DNA from: Glandiceps talaboti
Taxonomy: Eukaryota > Hemichordata > Enteropneusta > Spengelidae
Direction of reading: 5' to 3'
DNA length: 64,000 bases
Assembly: GCF_964340395.1 (NCBI RefSeq)
Contig: NC_135567.1
Location: 7,264,399-7,328,398 of the forward strand
This document shows positions 1 through 9,859 of the stretch, piece by piece (the first letter of the stretch is position 1; each line of letters begins with the position of its first letter). Made by a program: the position numbers and the translations under genes. The notes under the pieces were generated by a model, which made no database searches, was not told the origin of the DNA, and saw nothing but the letters and a program-made list of their open reading frames with translations.

Positions 1-540
1 ATCAGTACACAGTTGAAAGACACTGAACAACCAATCAGTACACAGTTGAAAGACACTGAACAACCAATCAGTACACAGTTGATAGACACTGAACAACCAA
101 TCAGTACACAGTTGAAAGACACTGAACTACCAATGAGTACACAGTTGATAGACACTGAACAACCAATCAGTACACAGTTGAAAGACACTGAACTACCAAT
201 CAGTACACAGTTGAAAGACACTGAACTACCAATCAGTACACAGTTGATAGACACTGAACAACCAATCAGTACACAGTTGATAGACACTGAACAACCAATC
301 AGTACACAGTTGAAAGACACTGAACTACCAATCAGTACACAGTTGATAGACACTGAACAACCAATCAGTACACAGTTGATAGATACCTAACTACCAATCA
401 GTACACAGTTGATAGACACTGAACAACCAATCAGTACACAGTTGATAGACACTGAACAACCAATCAGTACACAGTTGATAGACACCTAACTACCAATCAG
501 TACACAGTTGATAGACACTAAACTACCGATCAGTACATAG
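1..540 (+). repeat. 33-bp coding minisatellite (about 16 copies)
   Basis: Tandem 33-bp units run from the left edge of the window, so the array may continue outside it. In frame 1 each unit encodes 11 residues of the type KDTEQPISTQL, with K/I and E/Q/L variants. The frame is the same one that continues into the acidic protein segment after 541. In-frame stops occur at 388-390, 487-489 and 538-540, two of them at the same position of the unit (GAA changed to TAA), so the array is no longer translatable through. Unit length being a multiple of three is what kept it in frame. Confidence 0.9.
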
Positions 541-2640
541 TTCAAAGACAGAGATGTACAAAGTGATGAGTGTGTTCCAGAAACATACTATGAGACTAAT
601 ACATTTGAAACCTTTCCTGCCCTGCAAAGTCTCACACCAGTAATTCACTCACCTATGGATGTTGATGACTCAATATTGAAAAAGCCTAAGCCATCAAGTG
701 ATGTGTATGCTGTTGAGACTGACTTGGAATCTGATTCATCAGAAATATTTGATATCCTGCCAATTCACACTAGAATATTCATGATGAAAAATAAGAAACA
801 ACAATTAGAGTCAACAGTGTTTCCTAAATCTGTAGGTGTACCAAAGGTCAAAGTAACTAGGGAAATTGATAACATTCAGACTGAAAACTCAACATCAAAT
901 AGAATCATAGACACATGTATCCCTTTGGTAACATCAGATAAGGCTAATTGTTGCAATAATATTGTTGATTATACAGACTCTGAAGTTGACATTATTGATG
1001 ATTCTGATTCTGATCCAGACTACGTGCCTTCCCCAGACAGAGTTGACTTAACTGATTGTAGTGATTCAGATCAATAAACTGATCCAAGTTCAGAATGTAC
1101 ACCAATACCAGATAACATTATAGTGCCTGATAGTTCAGAGATAGGCAATGATATACAATTGACAACATCAACCAAGAGGGCTGCCACGAAGAAAAAATAT
1201 TGGCCAAAATGCACAACAAGTTGCCAGTAAGAGACATGTTGATAGGGCAGCAACCAAGTCCTCACATTGTGCAAAAACAATTCAGAGTTCCAATATATCA
1301 TCATCATCCAGCCCATCAAGAAAAAGAAAGCATATCAAAGTTTTAACTACAAACAATACTGGGAAAAGAAAGTGGGATAAACATCAGTACTGTGTTTATT
1401 GCCTAAAGGACTATGGAAAACTACCATGCCATTTGAAACAAAATCATAGCAATGAATCCGAAGTTTCTGATTCATTCAGTTTTCCTACAGGTAGCAAAGA
1501 ATGAAGCCTTCTATTAAAGAAACTTTTGATCTAAGGTAATCACACTCATAATCTCAGGGTATTGCAAGAGGCTGGGGGGGGGAGGGGTTCATCATACCAT
1601 GCAAATGTCCAACACATGCAGTAAAAGTGGAAGACTATTTACCATGTGAATTTTGCTTTGGGTATTTTATCAGAGGTGATCTGTGGAAACACCAAAAGTC
1701 TTGAGATTTAAAACCTACAATATATGGATCATCAAAATGCAGAGCACAGGGAAGGTCAGTACATTTGTTACCAATTTGTCAAGCAGCAAATCAAGGTTTG
1801 ATGGACAATGTGCTACCAAAGATGAACCAGGATGAAATTGCTAGAGTTGTACGAAGTGATCAACTGTGATATTGCAGCAAGTTGCAAGCTTATACAAGAA
1901 ACAAGGAGCGGAACGTTACTACTATATCAGTCAAAAGCTATGAGAATTGGGTAGATTTGTCATCTCAATGAGAAAGATCAGTAAAGGAGAAGTGACATCT
2001 TTCACAGATTGTATTCATCCACACAAGTTTGATTTGCTTGTTGCAGCTGTACAAAGTCTAGCTGGATATGATACAATGGATTCCTCTTTTAAGATTCCTA
2101 TTCTGGCCACAAAACTAGGAAACATTCCTCAGAAATGTGCAGCCATTTTACAAAGCAATGCCATTAAAACAGGAGATGATGGTCTTTTAACCAGAGCCAG
2201 ACAGTTTCTGCGACTTTGCACCTTGAAGTGGTCTGGAGACATAAGTTGCAGTGCACAGAAAACAATCAATGAACGGAAAAGGAATAAGCCAATGTTGTTA
2301 CCACTTGTAGATGATGTCAAAGCACTCCACAGCCATATGGAGATAGTTGGTAAAATACTAAAGAGGAATTAAAGTTTAATCCAAATAACAAGAGTTTGTT
2401 GCAACTTTGCAGAGTTACCCTCTCACGTCTAATCATGTTTAATAGACAGAGAAGTAGGATAGTGGAGAGAATGACCATACATGACTATGACAACGTACAT
2501 GGAGGGAATCCAAGTGGTGTTGTTGATTCATGCTTGTCAGAATTTGAGAAAGACTGAAGACTTGTTACAGTTTACTGTGAATATATTGTGGTTATCTGAT
2601 TGCAAAATGATAATCCAGTTACAACTAGTATAGTGTACAT
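541..2640 (+). pseudogene. decayed zinc-finger / recombinase-like gene, main part
   Basis: Reading across frames gives the order of a large invertebrate family of uncharacterised zinc-finger proteins. First comes an acidic Ser/Asp-rich segment (frame 1, 541-1077). A basic stretch follows, then a C2H2-like finger (YCVYCLKDYGKLPCHLKQNH, about 1387-1455). A second finger region starts DYLPCEFCFGYFIRGDLW (about 1635-1690), where the expected closing Cys after HQKS is a TGA stop. A helical region is open at 1947-2372 (CIHPHKFDLL, CAAILQ, NKPMLLPL), and a segment with LCRVTLSRLIMFNRQRS lies near 2400-2460. At least three frameshifts and several stops separate these parts. In the family as I recall it, the C-terminal part resembles a tyrosine recombinase; the catalytic part is not found here. 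Family membership is judged from memory of motif order, not a search. Confidence 0.72.
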
Positions 2641-3147
2641 GATGACAGACAAAACCCAGTTTTCGCTCAAGATTTAAACTGAACACTACACTACCTACAG
2701 ATAATATTGACTACTAATTAACACATACAATATCTTTTTCATAATATAATTAACTGACAAATTTTTAGTGAATATATCTCTGGTTATTTGAAGAAAAAAA
2801 GAAAATCCTAGATGTAGCTGGTACAGGCTTAATTATGCTTTTTATATCAAATTGACTGCCTCAAATTATATACAATAGGTTATTTTTTTACCATGCCCTT
2901 AGTTTCCAATATAGAAAAAGTATCATTGGTATGGGGTTTTCCACTTCTCTGATCAGCAGATGGGTTGCCCCTTCTCAGTTTGCAAGTCATGTGAGTAACA
3001 ACGGACTCTTAACAATGCTATAAATTTAGGAGCGACAATCACACTTCATGAAAAGTTTCTGGAACCTAAATTATATTTTCAACACATATTTAGAAAGATT
3101 TGGCTATAAAACATCAACAAGAACTTTTTATTGTAATTTAATTTCAG
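2641..3147. other. intron-like AT-rich sequence
   Basis: Nothing coding or repetitive recognised. It sits where the recombinase-like catalytic part of the pseudogene would be expected, so it is either a former intron or a deletion scar. Confidence 0.4.
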
Positions 3148-3309
3148 GCACATACAAAAGACAGAAGTGGCCAGATAATGAGAAGGCTGCTACTTTACAA
3201 CATTTCGCAGTAGATATCAGTCTCCAGAAAGTTCCAGGAAAATGAGAATGTCAAGAATGTAAACAAAAGTAACCTGTTCTCAGTCATAGGAAATGGACAG
3301 ATATCAAGG
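3148..3309 (+). pseudogene. C-terminal exon of the decayed zinc-finger / recombinase-like gene
   Basis: After a good acceptor (AATTTCAG at 3141-3148) the sequence encodes GTYKRQKWPDNEKAATLQHF and then a KVPGK motif, followed by ECQEC and KWTDIK in the same frame with two in-frame stops (TGA at 3243, TAA at 3270). This W..NEK / KVPGK / C..C / W..IK pattern closes the same protein family as the upstream pseudogene, so it is probably its last exon. About 500 bp between the two parts show no coding sequence. The exon ends where dispersed family R begins (about 3310). Confidence 0.6.
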
Positions 3310-4251
3310 TTTTTTTTGTTATTCATTTGTCTATTAATCCTCTCTTGTTATCTTCACAATATATGTGATCATTTGGTTGTTTCTATGGGCGTGGTCCTGT
3401 TATTAGGCAGATTTGCATACATTTTTGAATGTTTATTCAATTGTCTACTAATACTTGTTATCTTTGTGAAATACAAGACCGTTTGGCTGTTGCTATGGAT
3501 GTGGTCATGGTTGCTAGGGATATTTGCATACATTTTTTGAATGATTACTCACTTGCCTACCAGATGATATTGTTTGACCAAAATATACTGCCATTTGGTT
3601 GTTGTTAAGGGATTGGTCATGATTGCTAGGGCCAATTGTGTCAAAATATTTTGAAGAAAATCTGTGGAATAACACTTCTAGAAACATTTCACCAAGTTTC
3701 AGTCTAATTGACCAAGTACTTTTTGAGATATACATATTTGACCAAAATTCACATTTTTACACTTAATTTGCATATTACTGATGACATTATATGCTTAATA
3801 TTTCTTCATCTATACACCAACAGATGAATCCTTGTTAAATTTCAGCCCAATCTCCTCGATAGTTTTGGAATGATAGGTTTTTGACCAAAAAGACACATTT
3901 TTATCCCTAATTTGCATATTACTAAGGGAATCATCATGTCATGAACAAACCTTAATTTACTCACCCCTAAGAATGTTTCCACAAAATTTCAGGCCAATCT
4001 CCACAGTAGTTTTGAAGTTTAGGTTTTTTATCTAAATTGCACATCTCTGATGCTATCATTTTTCAAAATTCCCAACTAGACACCCAAAGTAACATGACCA
4101 CCAAATATTAAAGCAATCGGTCCAGCAGTTTTTTACTTTAAGTTGTTTACACACACACACACACACATTCCCTCCCCCCACACACACACACAACACACAC
4201 ACACAGACAGACATGCCTAAAGCACTACTGAACCTTCAGCCCAGTTGTGCT
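3310..4251 (+). mobile_element. family R copy (5' incomplete)
   Basis: Contains the characteristic blocks in order: CTGTTGCTATGGxxGTGGTC units, the CCAATCTxCTCxxTAGTTTTGGA module repeated with TTTGCATATTACTGATG between, then CCAACTAGACACCCAAAGTAA, a CA/CAGA microsatellite (4150-4212) and the terminal block with CACTACTGAACC and CAGTTGTGCT. No protein is encoded. The left end lacks the GCCAATGGCG terminus. Confidence 0.75.
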
Positions 4252-4530
4252 GTTTCCAAGCAACGTCAAACTGAGGTTAATCTTGATGCCATTGACATTG
4301 AGATGTGAAGTAGTCCATAAAAGATTTAATGGTTTCATTGCAGCAATAAAACAAGAATCTTTCATTTCTAGACTGAGTCAAAGCATCTTTTAACACAATA
4401 AATCATGTTTTAAAAAAAAAAACACATCTCTGATGCGATCGCTTTCATTTGAGGAATTTTCCATCTAGACACCCTAAGTAGTGTCCCCACCAAATATCAA
4501 GCCGATCGGTATGACACAAAAAGTTGTAGT
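4252..4530 (+). repeat. family R-associated secondary module
   Basis: A segment with ATGTGAAGTAGTCCATAAAA, an AATAAAACAAGAATC stretch and a second copy of the CTCTGATGCGATC block. The same arrangement recurs at 8300-8570, and more distantly at 57570-58050, so it is an alternative arm of family R rather than unique DNA. Confidence 0.6.
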
Positions 4531-4750
4531 TTCGAATCAAAACTGATATTTGCAAACATTGTTAACGTTAATGCCTGTTTAGCTATTGTTGTCAATATTC
4601 CATTGTAATCATCTTATCTTTATGTCAACCACTCTGCAATCAATGTTGTTTTGTAACTAAAATATTGTTTTATTATTAGCAATGAACTACTTATTGATAC
4701 ACTTACCAATATAGGCAATGATTTGATTTATGTACTGAGTATACACTTAC
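4531..4750. other. intron, left half of a duplicated block
   Basis: AT-rich sequence matching 5283-5521 closely (for example ATTCCATTGTAATCATCTTA in both). It flanks the ankyrin exon and belongs to a local duplication with an offset of about 770 bp. Confidence 0.7.
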
Positions 4751-4849
4751 CCAATCATATGATTCATCTACATAATTGACATCATAACCATTATTCAAGT
4801 AGAATTTAACCTTCTCTATATCTCCACTTTTAACAGCATCAATGAGATC
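4751..4849 (-). CDS. ankyrin-repeat exon, type B (last seen, 99 bp)
   Basis: On the minus strand, between TATTAG and GTAAGTGT, lies a 99-bp exon in phase 0 coding one ankyrin repeat: it starts DLIDAVKSGDIEKVKFYL, continues NNGYDVNY and ends in Trp. The pattern A..GD.E.VK..L.NGYDVN is the ankyrin helix-loop-helix-hairpin signature. With its intron flanks (4510-4860) it is a duplicate of the region 5283-5615. It is preceded in transcription by another type B exon at 5.6 kb, where a type A exon would be expected, so one of the two may be skipped or a type A exon has been lost. Ankyrin repeats bind partner proteins; the partner cannot be told. Confidence 0.75.
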
Positions 4850-5282
4850 CTAATATAATACACTTACCCCTAAAACACGGTCATCCTTACTATTCACATC
4901 ATAACCATTCTAATTATTGACATTGTTTGACTTTAGAAAATGTAAAAACAAGACACAGCATCTCTGTCCTTTGGGATACTGATTATTATAGAATACATGT
5001 TACTGTACTTCTGTTTCACTTTTGTTCTTTATTGTTTAAAGTAGGCAATATCTTTTGGACAAAAACATTATTTTTAACTGGATCATAAGTGTGTTTTGTT
5101 TTCATTTCAATGTCTTAAAAATTACCATGACACGTTTTATTTTGTTACATTTTTAGCTTACTGTAGTTTAAAGTCTTTCCTTAGATGTGGTATCACCTAA
5201 TGCATAGACTAAATTTGCAACGACTTGTCAGATATAACTATATATATAAATAATTTCATCGACTTGGGCAACACGTTTCACA
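4850..5282. other. intron sequence between two ankyrin exons
   Basis: Starts with a second, degraded stretch resembling the exon surroundings (CATCATAACCATTCTAATTA near 4905) and continues AT-rich. No coding potential or repeat structure recognised. Confidence 0.4.
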
Positions 5283-5521
5283 CAAAAAGTTGTAGTTTTC
5301 TATCAAAACTGATAATTGCAAACATTGTTAACATTAGTGCCTGTTTAGCTATTGTTGTCAATATTCCATTGTAATCATCTTATCTTTATGTCAACCACTC
5401 TGCAATCAATGTTGTTTTGTAACTAAATATTGTTTTATTATCAGCAATGAGCTACTTATTGATACACTTACCAATGATTCATTTATAGGCAATGATCTGA
5501 TTTATTTACTGATACACTTAC

Positions 5522-5608
5522 CCCAGCTCCATAATTGACATCATAACCATTCTCCAAGTAGAATTTAACCTTCTCTATATCTCCATCTGCAGCAGCAACA
5601 ATGAGATC
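5522..5608 (-). CDS. ankyrin-repeat exon, type B (87 bp)
   Basis: Minus-strand exon between ATTAG and GTAAGTGT, phase 0, 29 codons: DLIVAAADGDIEKVKFYLEN and then GYDVNYGAG. It is 12 bp shorter at its 3' end than the 99-bp copy at 4.8 kb, so the segment linking to the next repeat is shortened. The exon and about 90 bp of upstream intron match the region 41118-41310, marking it as a paralogous module. Its intron carries the TTAA-flanked element at 5713-6061. Confidence 0.78.
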
Positions 5609-5712
5609 CTAATATAAAACAAACATATACAATGATTAGACTAATTTACACCAGTTTCACAAATCATGTCAAAATTACATTAAAAATATGCTTACTGCAA
5701 ACCCAGTGTTAA

Positions 5713-6061
5713 AGTGACCAAATTAATGAGGATTAGGTATTTATTTGGGATATTTAATTTATAAAACAACTTTACTGTATTTTCTAATTGAAAAAAAAAA
5801 TAATGTGAAATAATATCTACCAATTCCTTGTTTGTAACTCAGTAAATTGAAAATCATTAAAATATGTCTGAAATGTTTGTTAATGTATGTACAATAACAA
5901 ACTTTTTACACTTTTTGCATCTTTTTTTGTAATCAAATGAGTTACAAACAAGGTCTTGGTATATTATTTCACATTATTTGTTAAATTAGGAAAACACAGT
6001 AAAGTTGTATTATGAATTAAAAATCCAAAATAAATACTTAATTCTCATCCATATGGCCACT
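5713..6061. mobile_element. 349-bp palindromic MITE with TTAA target duplication
   Basis: Long imperfect terminal inverted repeats (over 100 bp) start AGTGACCA and end GGCCACT; arms include TTACTGTATTTTCTAATT and its complement near 5990. TTAA lies directly on both sides (5709-5712 and 6062-6065). The paralogous intron at 41308-41311 has the same flanks (CAGTG before, TAATAT after) around a single TTAA with no element, i.e. the empty site. TTAA duplication is known for piggyBac- and Kolobok-type transposons. No coding capacity, so non-autonomous. Confidence 0.88.
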
Positions 6062-6065
6062 TTAA

Positions 6066-6411
6066 TAATATTTTAATATTTCCTTTTAGACAACATTTAA
6101 ATATATATATCAAAAATATACATAAGGTAGCCGTCCATTTTATCATTCCCACAATTGATATTATGTAATATTATATGATTAATATGTCATTTATATCAAT
6201 CTATTTTAATTAATATCAATCCATATAAAACAAACTTTTTTGTCACTTCAATTCAAACATATGATTATTGTAAAACACAGGTAGGGTTGATTTGAACAGT
6301 TTGATTTGAGATCATTATCATTTTGTCAAATCACAACAAACTGGAAAGACTTTACGTAATGGTATGATAAAAATCATTAGATTAGCTTTGTAGATCAAAT
6401 GATTTATAAAG
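6066..6411. other. intron sequence, nothing specific
   Basis: AT-rich. At about 6105-6130 it holds a single AATATACATAAGGTAGCC stretch that corresponds to the unit of the 48-bp minisatellite at 41.35-42.41 kb. Confidence 0.5.
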
Positions 6412-6613
6412 GTTATAAGACACAAATAGTTCAAAGTTGTTTTAGCATTAAGTTTTCAATCTGTCAAAATCTAGTTAAAGCTGACCACTAGGTGGCGGTA
6501 TTGTCAGCAGATTAGTCAGCTGTAACAATGAATATCATTCTGATGAAGATCGTCAACAAGACAGATCAAAAGCTCAATGCTAAAAACATTTTGAACTGAT
6601 TGTGCGTTATAAC
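6412..6613. mobile_element. about 200-bp palindromic MITE-like element
   Basis: Inverted repeats of roughly 60 bp: GTTATAAG..CAAATAGTTCAAAG..TTTTAGCATTAAG at the left against the complement of the right end, which ends TTTTGAACTGATTGTGCG and TTATAAC. Several mismatches, so it is an old copy. The loop holds a CTCF-like sequence (6485-6498). No clear target duplication. Confidence 0.6.
6485..6498 (+). promoter_or_regulatory. CTCF-like motif
   Basis: CCACTAGGTGGCGG fits the CTCF core consensus CCASYAGRKGGCRS at every position. CTCF is present in most bilaterians, but one motif match in 64 kb has weak weight without occupancy data. Confidence 0.3.
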
Positions 6614-6734
6614 ATTATGTAATACATTCACAATGCTAAAACATGTAACATTAAAAAGCTATATTGATGATGGACAACTGATATATACTCTGAAATTAGA
6701 ATATTAACACATGTATCTGTGTTTTGGTTTCTAA

Positions 6735-6833
6735 GAATTACTAGACTGTAAGATATGACATGATGTTCCGCCCTCACTGGCCTCTGATGTGTGAGGGCGC
6801 CCCATCACGGTGTACCTTACAGACTAAAGAATT
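6735..6833. repeat. hairpin-forming inverted repeat
   Basis: CTGTAAG at 6746 pairs with CTTACAG ending 6822, and GCCCTCAC pairs with GTGAGGGC inside. Between them the arms match partly. The outer flanks also pair loosely (AATTACTAGA / TCTTTAGT). Probably a small foldback element; a structured RNA gene cannot be excluded but nothing else points to one. Confidence 0.5.
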
Positions 6834-7071
6834 ACATGATTATACATATTTACAAAGTTTGAGGAAATTTAAATCTGACCATGTCATCTGATACATTTAG
6901 ATATTTACAAGATACGTTTTCATATATGACGTCACTGTACTACACCTAGCCATTTCACAGTTACAGACTTTATTGTTTCAGGGGTGGGGGATGTAGCTGC
7001 CTGCTGGGGAGTTGTAGCTGCCTGCTGGGGGGTGTAACTGCCTGTCGGGAAGGGGGGGGGGGTGTATAGCC
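6834..7071. other. unique sequence ending in G-rich short repeats
   Basis: 6978-7060 holds three imperfect units of TGTAGCTGCCTGCTGGGG and a run of ten Gs. Nothing coding seen. Confidence 0.5.
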
Positions 7072-7335
7072 CCCTCAATGGCAAGAGGCTGGGTAACCAA
7101 GACTACAAACTTCAAATAGATGTATTTAAATAAATTAGTGACAATGGCGTTATAGCACAATGGTGTTATAGCATACAATCCATTGCAGCCTCTATGAATG
7201 CACAAGATTAAAACATTCACATTTCAACATTTATCTTACCAGGTCCCCAATTAATACAGCTAGGTTAACCAAAGCGCAATTGTGGTTCAAATCTTACCCA
7301 AGAACTTTAGTCATTCAGAAACAAATGCCAGCAAC
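7072..7335 (-). mobile_element. SINE body (minus strand)
   Basis: Read on the minus strand from the 60-bp array outward: a T-arm-like GGTTGCAGGGTTGAGCCC, then a body containing GCGCTTTGGTTAACCTAGCT and GGGGACCTGG, then AT-rich tail. This body text is of the kind found in tRNA-derived SINEs of marine invertebrates, recalled from memory. The far end near 7139 shows ACAATGGCGTTATAGCACAA, which resembles the left end of family R. Confidence 0.5.
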
Positions 7336-8060
7336 GGGCTCAACCCTGCAACCTGCAGATTCCTAGCCAGCAACTCTAAACATTCAACAATCATGAGCCT
7401 ACAACCTGCAACCTGCAGATTCCTAGCCAGCCACTCTAAACATTCAACCATCATGACTCTACAACCTGCAACCTGCAGATTCCTAGCCAGCCACTCTAAA
7501 CATTCAACCATCATGACTCTACAACCTGCAACCTGCAGATTCCTGGCCAGCCACTCTAAACATTCAACCATCATGACCCTACAACCTGCAACCTGCAGAT
7601 TCCTAGCCAGCCACTCTAAACATTCAACCATCATGACTCTACAACCTGCAACCTGCAGATTCCTAGCCAGCCACTCTAAACATTCAACCATCATGACCCT
7701 ACAACCTGCAACCTGCAGATTCCTGGCCAGCAACTCTAAACATTCAACCATCATGACCTACAACCTGCAACCTGCAGATTCCTAGCCAGCCACTCTAAAC
7801 AATCAACCATCATGACCTACAACCTGCAACCTGCAGATTCCTAGCCAGCCACTCTAAACATTCAACCATCATGACTCTACAACCTGCAACCTGCAGATTC
7901 CTAGCCAGCCACTCTAAACATTCAACCATCATGACCCTACAACCTGCAACCTGCAGATTCCTAGCCAGCAACTCTAAACATTCAACCATCATGACTCTAC
8001 AACCTGCAACCTGCAGATTCCTAGCAGGCCACTCTAAACATTCAACCATCATGATTACAT
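7336..8060. repeat. 60-bp satellite derived from a SINE tRNA-like head (about 12 units)
   Basis: Units of 59-60 bp, highly alike. On the minus strand each reads CATGATGGTTGAATGTTTAG, AGTGGCTGGCTAGG and then AATCTGCAGGTTGCAGG. That matches the order of a tRNA-type RNA polymerase III promoter: A-box region, anticodon-arm region, start of the T arm. The array is directly joined to the SINE body, so the head alone has been amplified in tandem. Long open frames on both strands follow from the unit length being divisible by three and are not taken as genes. Confidence 0.75.
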
Positions 8061-8592
8061 ATCTATCCACTTGCCTTATACCAATGATGTTATTGTACAA
8101 TATATATATCACTAATTCATTGTTGCTATGAGTATAGTCTACACTGTAGTAGCTTTAGCATATATGTGTTCACCTGCCAAATGTTTAATTTGCCTACACA
8201 ACCCTGTTGTTACATTCCCCACATCCGCCATCAATTGGAGGTTGCTGTGGGTGAGGTATCAATATTTTAGCATGTGAGTTCACTTTTGGATATTTAACAG
8301 GCCTAGGTTGCCAAGCAATTTTAAACAGATGTTAATCTTTACAGCATTGACATTGACATGTGAAGTAGCCCATAAAAGATTTAATGATTTCATTGCATCA
8401 ATAAAACAAGAATCTTACATTTCCAGGCTGAAGTCAAAGTATTTTGTAATACAACAAATCACATTTTGAAACGTAAAATGCACATTTCTGATGCGATCAT
8501 TTTCATTTGAACAATTTCCCAAATAGACAATCGAAGTAACATGACCACCAAATATCAAAGCAATCTGTCTAGCAGTTTTTTAATTTAAGTTG

Positions 8593-8639
<47 letters not shown>

Positions 8640-8706
8640 ACACACACACACACACACTTAGCGATTCCTACAGCACTACTGAACTTTATCAATTCAGTTG
8701 TGCTAA
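8061..8706 (+). mobile_element. family R copy, variant arrangement
   Basis: Contains the ATGTGAAGTAGCCCATAAAA module (8350), the CTGATGCGATCATTTTCATT block, CCACCAAATATCAAAGCAAT, a CA microsatellite (8598-8657) and the terminal CACTACTGAACTTTATCA with CAGTTGTGCTAAAAA. The 5' part is diverged. Confidence 0.65.
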
Positions 8707-8953
8707 AAATGAGTTAAAGGGGAACACCACTCAATGAAATAATTGTATTTCCTGAGAGTTTTTTGGTTTTAGATGACAATTTGTATAGACATAATGACTC
8801 TTGGTTCCCTTTAAGGCTTCAATGGGCAAACTAATAATATTGGTATGCATCCAAAGTTCACAAAAATACATTCATTTCTCCAGTAACACCACTTTTCTGG
8901 ATTGGAACTGTTAAAGGGGCGTGGTCTGAAACGTCTATCTTTTTTCTTTCTTT

Positions 8954-8996
<43 letters not shown>

Positions 8997-9859
8997 GGGG
9001 GGGGGGGTTATTTTTTGTCACCTGTATGTACCACTGACTGTAACTTGTTTAATGGTCAGTAATTTATATGCAAAGCCCATACCCTGTTATCTACTGTATT
9101 CTATACTAAGGAATACCATAATATTCTTTTATACTTACAGTATCACAGTACTTTATAGAGTGAGAATTTTGCAAGCTTCTACCAGTCATTACACAAGTAG
9201 CAGTGAGTGACTGTTTATTTGACCAACCAAAATTGTGTATTCTCCTACCTATTATTATGTTGTGACTCACATTTATACAATTACCGATAGTTGATTACAT
9301 ACTTTTCAGGATGAATGTCATTATATCGAAATGACAGTTCCAAAAAATAATTCCAGTTGTAGCTAGTTTAGCTTTAATAATTTATCAACTTTTGTAGAAC
9401 AGTCTATGACAACTTGCTGCTTTCACTTGATTCTAGGCAGTCAGAAGTACAGAGCTCAGGTTAGACTAATGAGGTTAAAACAAGTAATTTTGAAAACACC
9501 AACTTTTGAGGTGCTTTTCTCACAAATGTTTAGCCACAGAATCAAGGCAAATAAGGATTGTGTATTTTGGTTATATCCCATAACCAAAATTCAAAATCCC
9601 AAATTGCCCGGATTCTAGGCCAACAAATATATGACGATATTGTATATGGAGTATCCAGCTTTCAGTACAGGTATTACAAAATTGGCCATAAAGATGAACT
9701 CAATGATACAACAGAGATAGTAATGCATCACTATGCATCACCCCCTCCTTTGTTAATTCTTGTTTATTCTGTATCATCGTCATCATAATTTGATGAATGT
9801 ATCCAAATTGTCCAATACTTTGGTTTTTCACCTTCTTTCACCCTTACTATAGTTAGATT
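8707..9859. other. non-coding stretch with a poly-T/poly-G tract
   Basis: 8956-9008 is a run of about 38 T followed by 12 G. Two overlapping short open frames (9406-9618 and 9558-9788) show no recognisable domain, no splice support and no neighbouring coding signal, so neither is called as a gene. Confidence 0.5.

Noticed and set aside
7243-7300. A sixth minus-strand ankyrin exon (NLAVLIGDL reading followed by GTAAGAT)
   Set aside because: The same text is part of the SINE body, no acceptor fits and the remaining ankyrin repeat is missing.
7336-8060. CRISPR array or tRNA gene cluster
   Set aside because: Units are head-to-tail without variable spacers, in a eukaryotic setting, and lack the acceptor stem and a complete T arm of a functional tRNA.
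7311-8131. Long open frames on both strands over the 60-bp array
   Set aside because: They follow from a repeat length divisible by three; the unit is explained by the SINE head and neither frame continues into coding sequence.
9406-9788. Two overlapping short open frames as a gene
   Set aside because: No domain, no codon-bias impression and no splice or frame continuity between them.
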